Positions 13,080-22,972 of a DNA stretch of 64,000 nucleotides are shown here, in pieces. The DNA is taken from positions 35,779,587 through 35,843,586 of the forward strand of contig CM067449.1 in NCBI GenBank assembly GCA_034508935.3. The letters run 5' to 3'. The stretch is from Berghia stephanieae. Lineage: Eukaryota; Mollusca; Gastropoda; Nudibranchia; Aeolidiidae. Numbering within the stretch: the first letter of the stretch is position 1; each line of letters opens with the position of its first letter. The notes beneath the pieces were generated by a model. The model saw nothing but the letters and a program-made list of their open reading frames with translations, did not search any database and was not told the DNA's origin. A program made the position numbers and the translations under genes.

Positions 13080-14640
13080 CAGTGAAGGGTGGGATTCAAA
13101 CCCGACATGTCTGGATCAGCACCCGCCGTCTTGCACAAGAATGGAAGCACGCAAAGATAGTTGCCATCCTGAAGCCCGGGAAACCGGCGAAGTGGGCCGA
13201 CAGCTACAGACCCATATCTCTACTGAGCTGTCTTTACAAATTGTTGGAGCATGTTCTATTAAACCGATGGGGGCCGGTCCTAGACACTGCCCTGCCACCC
13301 GAGCAGGCGCGCTTCAGGGAAGGGAGGTGCACCCGGAACAGGTCATTGCCCTTACAGAGCATATTGAGCAAGGGTTTGATAGGAAACAGCAAACAGGTGC
13401 TGTATTTATAGACCTATCAGCAGCGTACGATATGGTCTGGTGCGAAGGATTAATGCTCAAACTTGCAAAGATCATAAGGTGCAAACAGACCTTGAAGTTG
13501 TTCTCTTCGATCTTGGGGGAAAGACAATTCCACGTCGCGCTGGGAGACGCTACAAGTAAAGTAAGGAAATTGAAGAATGGGGTCCCTCGGGGATCGGTAC
13601 TTGCGCCAATGTTGTTTACCGTTTACATTAGCGATATGCCGAACACTTCCTCCCTGAGGCTGGGATACGCGGATGACTGGGTACTCGTTACTCAGAGTAA
13701 AGTGTGGACCCATCTTGAGAGCGTACTCAGCGAGGACGTCACCAGACTCAAATCCTACTACGACAAGTGGTACCTGAAGATGAACACTTCAAAAACCGTG
13801 GCCACCGCATTCCACCTATGCCACCACTATGTGGACCAGCCACTCCCCTATGAGCCGCATCCAAAATATTTAGGGGTGATGCTGGACCACAGTCTTACCT
13901 ATCAGGGGCATCTCGAAGGAGTTGCCCGGAAGATAGAGAAACGCAACAGTCTTCAGAGGAAGCTGGCGGTATCGACTTGGGGTGCTAACCAAGCACTCCT
14001 GAGAACATCCGGCCTGGCACTATGCTATTCCACTACGGAGTATTGCGCTCCAGTGTGGCGTAGAAGCAGAAACGTTGAGAAAGTGGATGTAAAACTTCGC
14101 AAGTCAATGCACATAGTGTTAGGAACGCTGGCAACAATGCCTAGAGAATGGGGCCCGATAATGGCAGCAATCCAGCCCCCGATGTCCGGAGGAAGACGAT
14201 TACGGGAAACTGGCTAAGATCAAAGAGAGAGGGAATGGGGATACCCCTCTGAAGCGCATTATGGACGGCACCCCCGTTACGGGACGTACACTCCTCTAAA
14301 CTTGGTGAGAAGTTGCCAGGCTTTGATACCAGTAAGAGGAGACACTGGGTGGCTGCGAATCGGCTTTGGTCGAGGAGCTGCCTCACAGCAAGTGCGCTTC
14401 ATCAGTGGGGACTTTCCACCTGTCCAACATGTACCCAATGTGGGCAAGAACCCGAAACAGCAGAGCATCTAATCAAACGGTGTGTTGTGACGATACTACC
14501 GGGCGGGTTCGCGACGGTGCACGAATATGGACCGGACTTTGCTGATTGTATCGATCGTCATAACATAGTAGTGTGAGAACCATAAGAGGCTGCTGCCGTC
14601 TTGCAAGCTTACAATTGAGCCACATCGCCAATATTTTTTT
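13080..14640 (-). mobile_element. tRNA-derived SINE interrupted by a LINE insertion
   Basis: On the minus strand, 14632-14595 plus 13135-13080 read as a tRNA-like head: an A-box-like TGGCTCAATTGTAAGC and a B-box-like GGTTTGAATCCC at the spacing of a Pol III internal promoter. The head is broken between these boxes by the LINE fragment 13136-14594, whose 11-bp duplication GCCGTCTTGCA is part of the tRNA-like sequence. The SINE body probably extends left of 13080 but its end is unclear. Confidence 0.7.
13136..14594 (+). mobile_element. 5'-truncated Jockey/I-like LINE (RT and C-terminal zinc motif)
   Basis: The copy is flanked by GCCGTCTTGCA duplications (13125-13135, 14595-14605). It encodes the last ~480 residues of the same protein as 44786-47917: WKHAKIVAILKPGKPAK, ADSYRPISLLSCLYKLLE, FIDLSAAYDMVW, NGVPRGSVLAPMLF, the catalytic LGYADDW and a C-terminal Cys/His motif (CPTCTQCGQEPETAEHLIKR). 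It is close to the intact copy but has at least two frame changes and missing segments (around 13815 and near 14275), so it is dead. It was truncated at the 5' end on insertion, as is usual for LINEs. Confidence 0.93.
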
Positions 14641-15459
14641 CCACCTATTTCTGGTCTGTCTTCAGCACTTGAGAAAAAACACTTATAATCATTCATTTGT
14701 CCTTGGCTAAGACTATATCACCCCACCAGACTCAGCGTAAATGAGAATTACAGTCCTGCACGTAGCAGGGACGAGGAACATGTGCAAGGCTGTAGTTTTC
14801 ATTACTGCAAGCAAACCTTGGATACAACGATAGACTTTGGAAATCCCCATTTGTTTCTCTGTGTTGTAACGAACATTGACATTCAGTCTCGTAGAATTTG
14901 TTGCATATGGGGTGCACTGAATTTGTAAGACACCTCCTCTATTTGACAATCCGAATAAAACAATGAGAATTAAATTATGTTCTATAGGTTCAGACATAAC
15001 ATTTTATATTTATTTTAGCGAAATATCAAAAACAAATCTGTGGAAACGTATTTCAAATATCACGTAATATGAAATAGATAATCATTTGTCATTACTCATT
15101 CTCAGGTACAGTGAAACCCTGTTTAATAATGAGGGGGTGCACATGCACCCCAATTGCTGAAATAGGAGTATTCTATTAAATTTCTATTTAATGTGACGGG
15201 GTGCACTTGCACCCCAATATGCTGAAATAGGAGTATTCCACCCAATGCTTCTTTAATGTCAGGGGGTGCTTACAAACCCCAATTTACTGAAATAGGAATA
15301 TTAAAGAGGGGACTGAAATAGGGTTAAGTGGATGGAGACAATGTTCATGGTCGATTATAAGTTATCTCTTTGAACTGGAAAACCTTCTTCCTCTTAATTG
15401 AAACAACTGACCCAAATAAACTGCATAATTTGTTGCATATTTGAGAAATAAAATTATTG

Positions 15460-16250
15460 TACAGTGCAACCTCACGATAACAACACCCTTGAATATGATA
15501 GCAACATTGACCTCTGGTCCCGATTTTTTTTGCTATATGTAATAGTATTTTAAAAAACCAAAATAGTGACATACAATTTAGTAAAACCTGTGTTTAGCGA
15601 CATCGTTGTAACATAATCGGCAGTTGATACCAGTGCTTGATACCTGACCATCATACTCTTAACCAATAAAAAGCCCTTCCAATGAGATCGCTTTGTTACC
15701 GACCAATCAAACAAATGTTTACGACACTGCATGGAATCAGCGCTAATTCATATGAAACCAAAGAAAAAGAAGTTTATCAGTGGATGGAAGGGTTATCGCA
15801 AGATGTGGATCTACTAATTTTAAGTGATTGTAAATTTAGGGGCACTTAAATAAAAAGTTCGGTATTCAAAATTCACTGGCAGTTTGACATGGATTTAATT
15901 AAAATCAAAACTAGACGTGTGCATCTGTGTTCTGTGGGGTATTATCTATTGGCAGTTGATTTTCTTGATTTATTCTTAGTTTTGTTAAGTTTTGTTAACT
16001 ATCAAAACAATGATAATACACATTGGAGAATAAAAACATAACTGATATACCCTTTGAAGACAGGAAAATTACTCATTCTAAAGCTGTTGGGACATGTTTT
16101 CTCTAGTACTAGTACTGGTACTAGTCAGCGCATGGCTCTGTTAGGAATTCACAGGTCTTACGCACCCCCTTTTCCCACCACTTGAAAACCCTGGATAACG
16201 ACATAATTTTCCGGTCCCTGGATGATGTTGTTATCCAGGGATTGCACTTT
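15460..16250. mobile_element. pogo/Tigger-like MITE
   Basis: The left end CAGTGCAACCTCACGATAAC (15462) and the right end, inverted, AGTGCAATCCCTGGATAAC (to about 16248), resemble pogo-type Tc1/mariner ends (CAGT...GATAAC). TA lies at the left edge. No transposase frame. A second imperfect internal terminal-like copy occurs near 16189-16215. Confidence 0.6.
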
Positions 16251-16500
16251 ATTTCTTACCCTCAAAGCATAAAAATTGGTTTGGAACTTAAACCATCTCA
16301 AGCATCCAATCTTAGTGTGTTTTTTAAATCCTGGTTTAATCTCCTGTTTTCTATTTGATTGTTAGACTTACTCAAACGGCCACCTGTATGGCCTCTTTTG
16401 TCATGAATTTTTGACAGGTTCAACTACACATTGTTCAAAATGGTTATTAAAATATAATTTATTACAGATTTTATGGTGATATTTTTATGTTTTATCCCAG
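16251..16500. other. Intron end before the last chitinase exon
   Basis: AT-rich. A pyrimidine tract and CCCAG at 16496-16500 form the acceptor. Confidence 0.6.
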
Positions 16501-16626
16501 ACTGACTGGTTGAAGAAGAAGAATCTTGCTGGTGTTGGAGTGTGGACCTTTAATTATGATGATCCTCACAACGTGTGTGGCCTTGGCCCTTTCCCAGTGT
16601 TACGCAATGTTAGATCTCACCTGTGA
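16501..16626 (+). CDS. GH18 chitinase-like gene, last coding exon
   Basis: 41 codons plus TGA. It reads TDWLKKKNLAGVGVWTFNYD, then a DPHN-VCG-LGPFPVLRN stretch. This is the C-terminal strand and helix of GH18 chitinases (K..W....GG.M.W..D.DD..G.C......PL). The conserved Trp of the substrate floor (VW before TFNYDD) and the second disulphide Cys are present. The stop follows directly after the barrel, so there is no C-terminal chitin-binding (CBM14) domain as in long animal chitinases; that resembles short chitinase-like or digestive forms. The acceptor at 16500 is phase 0, matching the previous exon. Confidence 0.9.
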   Translation, partial: TDWLKKKNLAGVGVWTFNYDDPHNVCGLGPFPVLRNVRSHL

Positions 16627-17047
16627 TCTTTATTAAAAGATCTAGAGAATATGTACTGATGAATTAAACTTTTTTATTACATTGATTCAAATAAGACCGC
16701 TTTTAAAATGGGTCAACAACACATTGTTCAAAATGTAATACTAGTTATATGATTTTTAAGTAAATTTCAATTGATCAGGGCCTTATCTTTAACCACATTG
16801 CAGAAAATCCAGCTATACTTTTTTAATGAGAGGCTGTGAAACCTAAACAATACTTTTCATATTGATTTATTGTTTTCACGTTTGCCTCAAGTTGCCATAA
16901 AGATTTCATTTCCATATACAAAATTAATTGGTTAGTCAATTATTAAGCTTTTGCCTTTAAAAAAAAAATTTAATATGCCTTTTTCAATTTCCTCAAAGGA
17001 AGGGGTGTCTTTATCACTCAAGCTAAGAGGCTTCTGTATTGTGTGTG
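16627..17047 (+). other. Presumed 3' UTR and downstream flank of the chitinase-like gene
   Basis: Two ATTAAA hexamers (about 16632 and 16663) lie within 45 bases of the stop and could serve as polyadenylation signals. A short phrase CACATTGTTCAAAATG occurs at about 16720 and at 16427 in the preceding intron. No other element recognised. Confidence 0.45.
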
Positions 17048-18460
17048 TTAAACCCATTGCTGCCCAAATCGCCCGCTCAGAAAACATCTCCGACAGTTCA
17101 AATCGCCTGATATCCCCCGCCGGGTACCTAGCATCTTTGACCCCGTAAACTAAAAACGTGTATAGAACCACTTCATTTTATTTTGAAAACGAAAGTAGAG
17201 AAAGAGTGAAAGTGAAACTAGAAATTTCCCGATTGTTTTTATCTCAATTCGTTTGTCTGCTGTGATTTTTTAAAGTTTGTCAACCAAATCGGTTGTGGTG
17301 ACGTCCTTTATTTTTTGTTGTTGCTGGAATGGCATTTGAATTCCTCAATTCTCAGGCGTGATCAACGTTTTTTTCTTGGATAGTGACGATGATAGTGCTC
17401 ATTCAATCGGACTGAGGTTGAGTTGGATGCGAATTTTGATGACATTGACAATGGATTTCATGTGTTTTAATTTTATTACATATTTTTCAACTTTTAATAT
17501 TTTTTTTCAAATTCAAAATATAAATCAATAGTCCATGATAATACATCAAATTAAAGGCCATTTATTCTTCTTTCCAAAACCGCTTTTATTTTGTTTCTAG
17601 CATTTAGGCACTTAAATGAAAATTCAGTTTTCAAATGACAGTATAAAATCTGGTTTACTATGATGCAGTATACCATCCCGATGATAAAACCGTTTGAATT
17701 TTGTCTCTAGGTTATATAGAAGCAGAGTTATTCAATTTTTTATGCCTTAAAAACACCCAAAAATTACTATAGGAATCAGCCTGAAATTGGGCACCAGCTG
17801 ACTGAAAAAACGAAAGGGGATTCCCTGAAACACTGTGACGTCACAAGGCTAGGAGCCAATGACCGACGCTGACCACGGCAGTCCAAGCTGAAATGGCGTT
17901 ACTTTGGTAGATTTTGAAATGAGTGTGATTTTATGGAATGCTCAAAGGGTATCCTGGAAGCAGTTTTGAAAGTTCAAAATGGTATCATTGAAAAAGGAAA
18001 ATGATTGAATTTTATGATTATTTATGTTTTAAGGGAATTTTTTCATGAATTATGATAAACGGCTTGATTTTCTTGCTCACTAAAATTAAGCTATCTTTCC
18101 ATTACAACATCTTCTAAATGGATTTAAGGAGGGAAATGGTAATTGTACCAAATGATAGGGCGTTCAATGCCCTTTATTTTGGTATTTAATTTATCCAATT
18201 CTGTAAATAAATACCAGAGATATCTCAATTTAACCAAGTCATGGTTTTAGCCTGCAGCTCACAAACGATAACTAGCGGTCACACAGGTGAATGGGAGAAC
18301 TGTGACACAGATTTAGCCCTTCATTTAAGTGCCTACATGCCTCACATTCTTGCAATGAATTTTTTAATGAAGTGTACTATGAAATTTGGAAGAGTTATAT
18401 CCCCTCGCATGGTCTGCAAGAGACATTTTTTCAGATTATGCCTGGGCAGCAATGGGTTAA
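17048..18460. mobile_element. Second TTAA-bordered (piggyBac-like) non-autonomous element
   Basis: CCCATTGCTGCCCA at 17053 is matched by its inverse ending at 18456. TTAA abuts the right end (18457-18460), and TTAA followed by one A abuts the left (17048-17052). Internal inverted phrases (CATTTAGGCACTTAAATGAA near 17600; TTCATTTAAGTGCCTA near 18318) support a foldback interior. No transposase frame; the frame at 18241-18645 has no domain character. Confidence 0.6.
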
Positions 18461-18894
18461 GTTCTAGTTGTACTCCATTTACAAATGTCAATGCTACAGT
18501 ACCCTTTACATATCAAAAACAGACTTTATATTTTTCACTGGGAACAATATTTGTCCTCAAATTCAAGAAAGATAGAGAAATCTTTAAAAGAAATGTCTGT
18601 AAATCAGACAAATTTATATCTTTTATTCTCTTACTCCTGTATTGATATATATTATTCCAAGTGCCATCGTATGTTTTACATTCCATATATTATGTTTTGT
18701 ATATTCTGAGATTATAACAGAGCTTTCAAAACCTAATATGTAAAGCAAATTAAGATTGAAATTTCTATAGCATCTTATCCATTTCTGTAAGTGCCTGATT
18801 GCGCTTCATACTTTAAGCTAATAAATAAATAAAATAAGAAATTGAAACATTGTAGCAAAGTAGAAATTATAAGTCATTATTAAAAATGAATGGC
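18461..18894. other. Unassigned AT-rich stretch
   Basis: No exon, element end or RNA gene recognised. Confidence 0.4.
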
Positions 18895-19035
18895 TGTTAT
18901 TATTCGACCATACGCAGAGATAATTTTATGCATTATTCAATCGTATGTTGCAATAATTTTATGCATTATTCGATTGTACGCTGCGATAATTATTTGTATT
19001 ATTCGACCATACGCTGTACGCTGTGATCATTTTTC
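18895..19035. repeat. Tandem repeat, ~34-bp unit with ATTCGACCATACGC
   Basis: About four imperfect units of TTATTCGACCATACGC(T)G.GATAATTTTATGCA lie in a row. They translate as a repeating IIRPYA-like pattern, but this is incidental. The inverse of the core phrase occurs once at about 22555-22571. Confidence 0.75.
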
Positions 19036-19548
19036 TCACTATTGGGGCGTATTTGTGCACTCCATTTGGAATGCGATCGATCATTTAATACCCAGTACTA
19101 ATTTTCTTCGCACATTTGTTGAAAATCTTTTTTATCATTCTCCTTATTTTAAAAGATTTAACGTATCTCAACAAAACTTTGATTACATTGTTTTTTTGTG
19201 CATAAATGTTGTGTGCATAAGTATGTGTGTGTGTGTGTGTGTTTGTGTTTGGGTGTGTGTGTTATTTGCTGCAATTTTCAAAAAGAAAATTCATTATTTT
19301 CGCCATGAGGCCACATGAATACAAGCTTGCTTTTCATACAGTGCATCTTTTTCGTACTGACACTCTAATGCCCATTACTGCCATGTCCATTCACAGATAC
19401 TAATCCACACCAGAGTTGAGTGGAGCTATGTGTAAAATGCCTTACCCATGGACACAAAACAATGTCAGAGGTTTTCATCCGAACCCAACCGTTAGTGACC
19501 ATGCTGAACATGGCTGTCACAAAGTCAAATCACTGGAAATCAGACTCA
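19036..19548. other. Unassigned stretch with a short (TG)n array
   Basis: A (TG)n run of about 40 bp with interruptions lies at 19221-19264. Nothing else recognised. Confidence 0.5.
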
Positions 19549-19880
19549 TTGTAGCAGGCCTGCCAACCGTCCCGCATTGTGCGGGACCGTCCCGCATTTG
19601 CGCCAAGCCGTCCTTCATTTTTGAAAACTATTTTCTAAAAAAAAAAAAATAAATAAAAAATCAAATCTATAAACAAAAAATTAAAATCAAAACAGAAAGA
19701 ATCGAATCTATAAAAAGTAAAATAATAATAATAAAAAAACCTCTACTTTATTTACTATGGATTTCAAGTAATTATATGGAGTTCTATCGTTTACGGTAAA
19801 AATGGTTTGCGTCGTAAGCATGTTCAGTTCGGTCGGGTGTCCCTCTTTTCATTTTCAAAAGGTTGGCAGGTCTGTTGTAG
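19549..19880. mobile_element. 320-bp hAT-like MITE
   Basis: Element 19555-19874 begins CAGGCCTGCCAACC and ends GGTTGGCAGGTCTG, with the 6-bp duplication TTGTAG at both sides (19549-19554, 19875-19880). Subterminal repeats of the type CCCGCATT.GCG occur near the left end, and GC-poor spacer follows. No coding capacity. Confidence 0.85.
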
Positions 19881-20138
19881 GATATTTCTATCTATTCTGA
19901 CACATTAATAAGAGTTTTCTTTGTCCCACGAGGCACTAAGTACAGACAAGAAGTCAAGAAAAACATAATAGGTAAATATATTTATTAACAAAACTAAATC
20001 ATATGTCACATGGATGTGAATGATTTGATAAATTACTAATTTTATGACGTTATCATGGACTCTGTGAAAGACGGTATAAATGAAGTTTTCTAATTAACGG
20101 TTATAGAAATAAGACAGATTTTAGATAAAATAATTGGT
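19881..20138. other. Unassigned flank of the Copia fossil
   Basis: AT-rich, nothing recognised. Confidence 0.4.
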
Positions 20139-22204
20139 AGAATTTGTAGAATTTAATTAGAAATAATGGCAAAGGACATCTTGCTAGTAGATAACGTTTT
20201 TAATCGAAAGAGAGACAATCCATCAAGGGACTTAACTGTATGATAAAACGATAGTAACTAATTGTAGTACAAAAACTAATGATGTCATTATTCATTGATT
20301 CACTGTTTTCATTTCCAGGAGTAAGCTTTTGGCTGTTGCAAACCGGTGTATCAGTCGGTGAGCAATTTTCCATGCCAAGTCGGGTAAGTATTTGTTTGAT
20401 GTAGGATTCTTGTCTCATCCAAATGCTCCCATTCTTTAGTCTTTTAAATTCAACACCAAGAAAGTAATCCAGTTCACCAAGATCTTTCATTTCAAACTTG
20501 TTGGAAAGGTCACTTTTGACTTGAACAAGTTCTTCTGCATCTTTGGTTACAAGGATCAGATCATCAACATAAAGGCAAATAATGAATTTATCACCTTTTG
20601 TATTTTCTCGTACATAGACACATGGATGCACAGTTTTCTGAAATCCCATTTTCTTTAAACATGAGTCTAGTTTTTCATTCCAGCACTTGGAGATTGTTTG
20701 AGTCCGTATAGACTTTTCTTTAAACAACAAACAAGATCAGTATAACCTTCAGGTTGTTTGATATAAATCTCTTCTTCAAGTTCACAATTTAATGCTGCAG
20801 TAACATCCATTTGGTGAATATTCATTTTCTCCTTGACAGCTTGAGATATGACTGTTCTGACTCAAACCTTGCAACTGGAGTAAAAACGTCATCATAATCT
20901 TCTCCATACACTTGACTATAGCCTTGTGCCCCAAGTCTAGCCTTAGGGTATATCTTTGAACAGTGCCATCAGGGTTCAGTTTCCTTTTAAAAACCCATTT
21001 ACAGCCTATGGCATTTCTTCCCTCTGGGAGCTTAGTAAGATTCCATACACCGTTTTAAAGAAGGGAATTGTACTCATTATCAATTGCCTCTCTCCAAAGC
21101 CTACCTCATGCCTTTGCAGTGCTTCAGATAGACTTGTAGGCTCAGCATCATAGCTGCTGATGCTGCTACTACTACTAGTGTACAGCCATTCTCCATATCT
21201 TTCAATTCTACATTCTAACAAGAACTCTTTAAATTCATTGTATTCCCCGCCATTATCCGTCTTTATGACAATGATAACATTTTCCTTTTAAAACTTTTTA
21301 CTTCTCTGCTACCACTCTTCACTTTTATAACCTCTTCAGAGTGATGGACCATTCTATCCATGGGATATCGAGTCACATCTGCTAGCAGTCTTTCTGCAAC
21401 TTGTTCGAAAGAGAGTGCCTTATCCACAGCACCAGTATGTCATATTGCTTCGGAAGGCTGGATAAAAGTAACATACTTTTTCTTCATCGTCGATTTTACA
21501 TCCCAGAAGCGATAACGATTGAAATGTTTCAGTCATTTCTTCTATATGATCGTTCACACCATTGTTGGTCAACCTCATGTTATAAAGTCGCTTCTTTAGT
21601 GACAACTTGTTTAGCCAACTATCCTTCTGAAATTGTTTTTCGAGAATTTGCCAGACCTCTTTGGCTGATTCTGGCTCTGTTCCGATCAGATACAGCAAAC
21701 TTGGATCGACGCCAAACACAATGGTAGCCAGCGCCTTCTGTTCTTTTTTCGTGTCTCTGCACTCCCCCATCACACATTCCATAAGTCTTGGTGAATCAAA
21801 TACATTTTCATTTGCATCTTCCAGCAACTGTAATTCAAATGTCCTTTCAACAGAGGGACGTGCAATCCTCCTCCTGATGCCATTTTTCTACCTAGCCGTA
21901 TATCTATCTATCCCTACCACAACCTTTTGTTGTTGATTGTATTAGCTGATTCGCACTAGTACACCGATTATAGAAACTCGCGTCACTTTCAAAGTTCAAA
22001 ATCGAGGGGAATGGTTAAGCCTGACTGGGCCCATAACATGTAGAATTTAATTAGAAATAATGACAAAGGACATCTTGCAAGTAGATAACGTTTTTAATCG
22101 GAAGAGAAACAATCTTAACAACAAGGGACTTAACTCTTGATAAAATGATAGTAACTAATTGCAATACAAAAACTAAGTATGTCATTGTTAATTGATATTT
22201 CAAC
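20139..22204 (-). mobile_element. Copia-superfamily LTR retrotransposon (fossil, incomplete)
   Basis: Minus strand. Direct terminal repeats of about 165 bp (20139-20303 and 22036-22204) share GTAGAATTTAATTAGAAATA and following sequence. Next to the upstream LTR the minus strand reads TGTTATGGGCCCAG, like the Copia primer-binding site used with initiator-tRNA fragments. Copia-type Gag (UBN2-like; ALATIVFGVDPSLLYLIG, EVWQILEKQFQ) lies at 21420-21827, and Copia RT with the YVDDL catalytic box and LGELDYFLGVEFKRL at 20310-20730. At about 2 kb it is far shorter than a full Copia element, and it is broken in several places. LTR divergence is visibly higher than in the Gypsy copy, so it is older. 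Confidence 0.85.
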
Positions 22205-22755
22205 AGAATTAACGAGCAGAATGTACTAAAATTGAAATACACACAAACACAACTCAAATCATAAACAACAAACAATAAAGAATGCGTCCTTTATTTTGTA
22301 CCTCCTCTTATGTCATTTCAGTTAACTCATCATCATTCAAATATACAAGTACAGTAATTTTTAAAATTTTTGTCCCCGTGTGATCTCTCTCTCCCACCCT
22401 TATTGCGACCTTAAGATAGGAAATCGAACGTCCCTTCTCATAGCCATGTCCCATCTTCATTGTCATTTTGTGTCTCCTGCTCCTATCCTCTCTCTTTCTC
22501 TGTTTCATAAAAAATAGTAACGATATGGTCCAATAATGTCCAGCATTATCACAGCGTATGGTCGAATAATCGCTTCGAAAAATTGACATTTTGTATTGTT
22601 TTTAACATATCCCTACATAACATAACACGGCTAAGGTATTAATTAGGATTTCATCCTTTAAATGTCTTTGATATGAGCAATGCAACATGATTTATCACCA
22701 TGGAATTAAACCACTGGGTGGGGTCTTCTAACCTTCCATGACGTTTGCTTTGTCT
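22205..22755. other. Unassigned stretch with one inverted copy of the 18.9-kb tandem motif
   Basis: GCGTATGGTCGAATAAT at 22555-22571 is the exact inverse of the core motif at 18899. No gene recognised. Confidence 0.5.
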
Positions 22756-22758
22756 ATA

Positions 22759-22800
<42 letters not shown>
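22756..22800. repeat. (TA)n array
   Basis: Dinucleotide run of about 45 bp. Confidence 0.9.
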
Positions 22801-22803
<3 letters not shown>

Positions 22804-22972
22804 TGTCTATACCCATTTATATCTGCTTTACCTTTCGACATTGCTGTTTGTCTTTGTTCTTGATTGAGATTGCTTTTTTTTTTTTTTTTTTCTGGTCCTG
22901 GCTGGGATCTTTAGCTGTCCTATATATAAGATGTATGTAAAGATCTGTTTTTTGAGAGATGGTACTTTTTCT

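Larger units (their letters stand above)
12150..15327. mobile_element. piggyBac-like element with TTAA duplication and nested insertions
   Basis: The ends are CCCTATTTCAGTCCC at 12154 and its exact inverse ending at 15323, bordered by TTAA on both sides (12150-12153, 15324-15327). TTAA duplication with CCC...GGG ends is the piggyBac hallmark. Subterminal repeats near both ends pair the phrase CTATTTCAG with a small palindrome GGGGTGCA..TGCACCCC (12395-12440; three copies at 15120-15300). No transposase frame is seen. Much of the 3.2 kb is later material: the tRNA-headed SINE and LINE fragment at 13080-14640. Confidence 0.85.

Noticed and set aside
13080-14640. Functional tRNA gene
   Set aside because: The tRNA-like head has poor stem pairing, an attached SINE-like body and is interrupted by a LINE.
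18241-18645. 134-residue + strand ORF
   Set aside because: Lies across the right end of a TTAA element; no domain character or codon signal.
18861-19035. CRISPR-like regular repeat
   Set aside because: Units are directly adjacent without unique spacers, and the DNA is eukaryotic; it is a tandem repeat.
18890-19318. ORF with repeating IIRPYA pattern
   Set aside because: The pattern comes from a 34-bp DNA tandem repeat and drifts out of phase.
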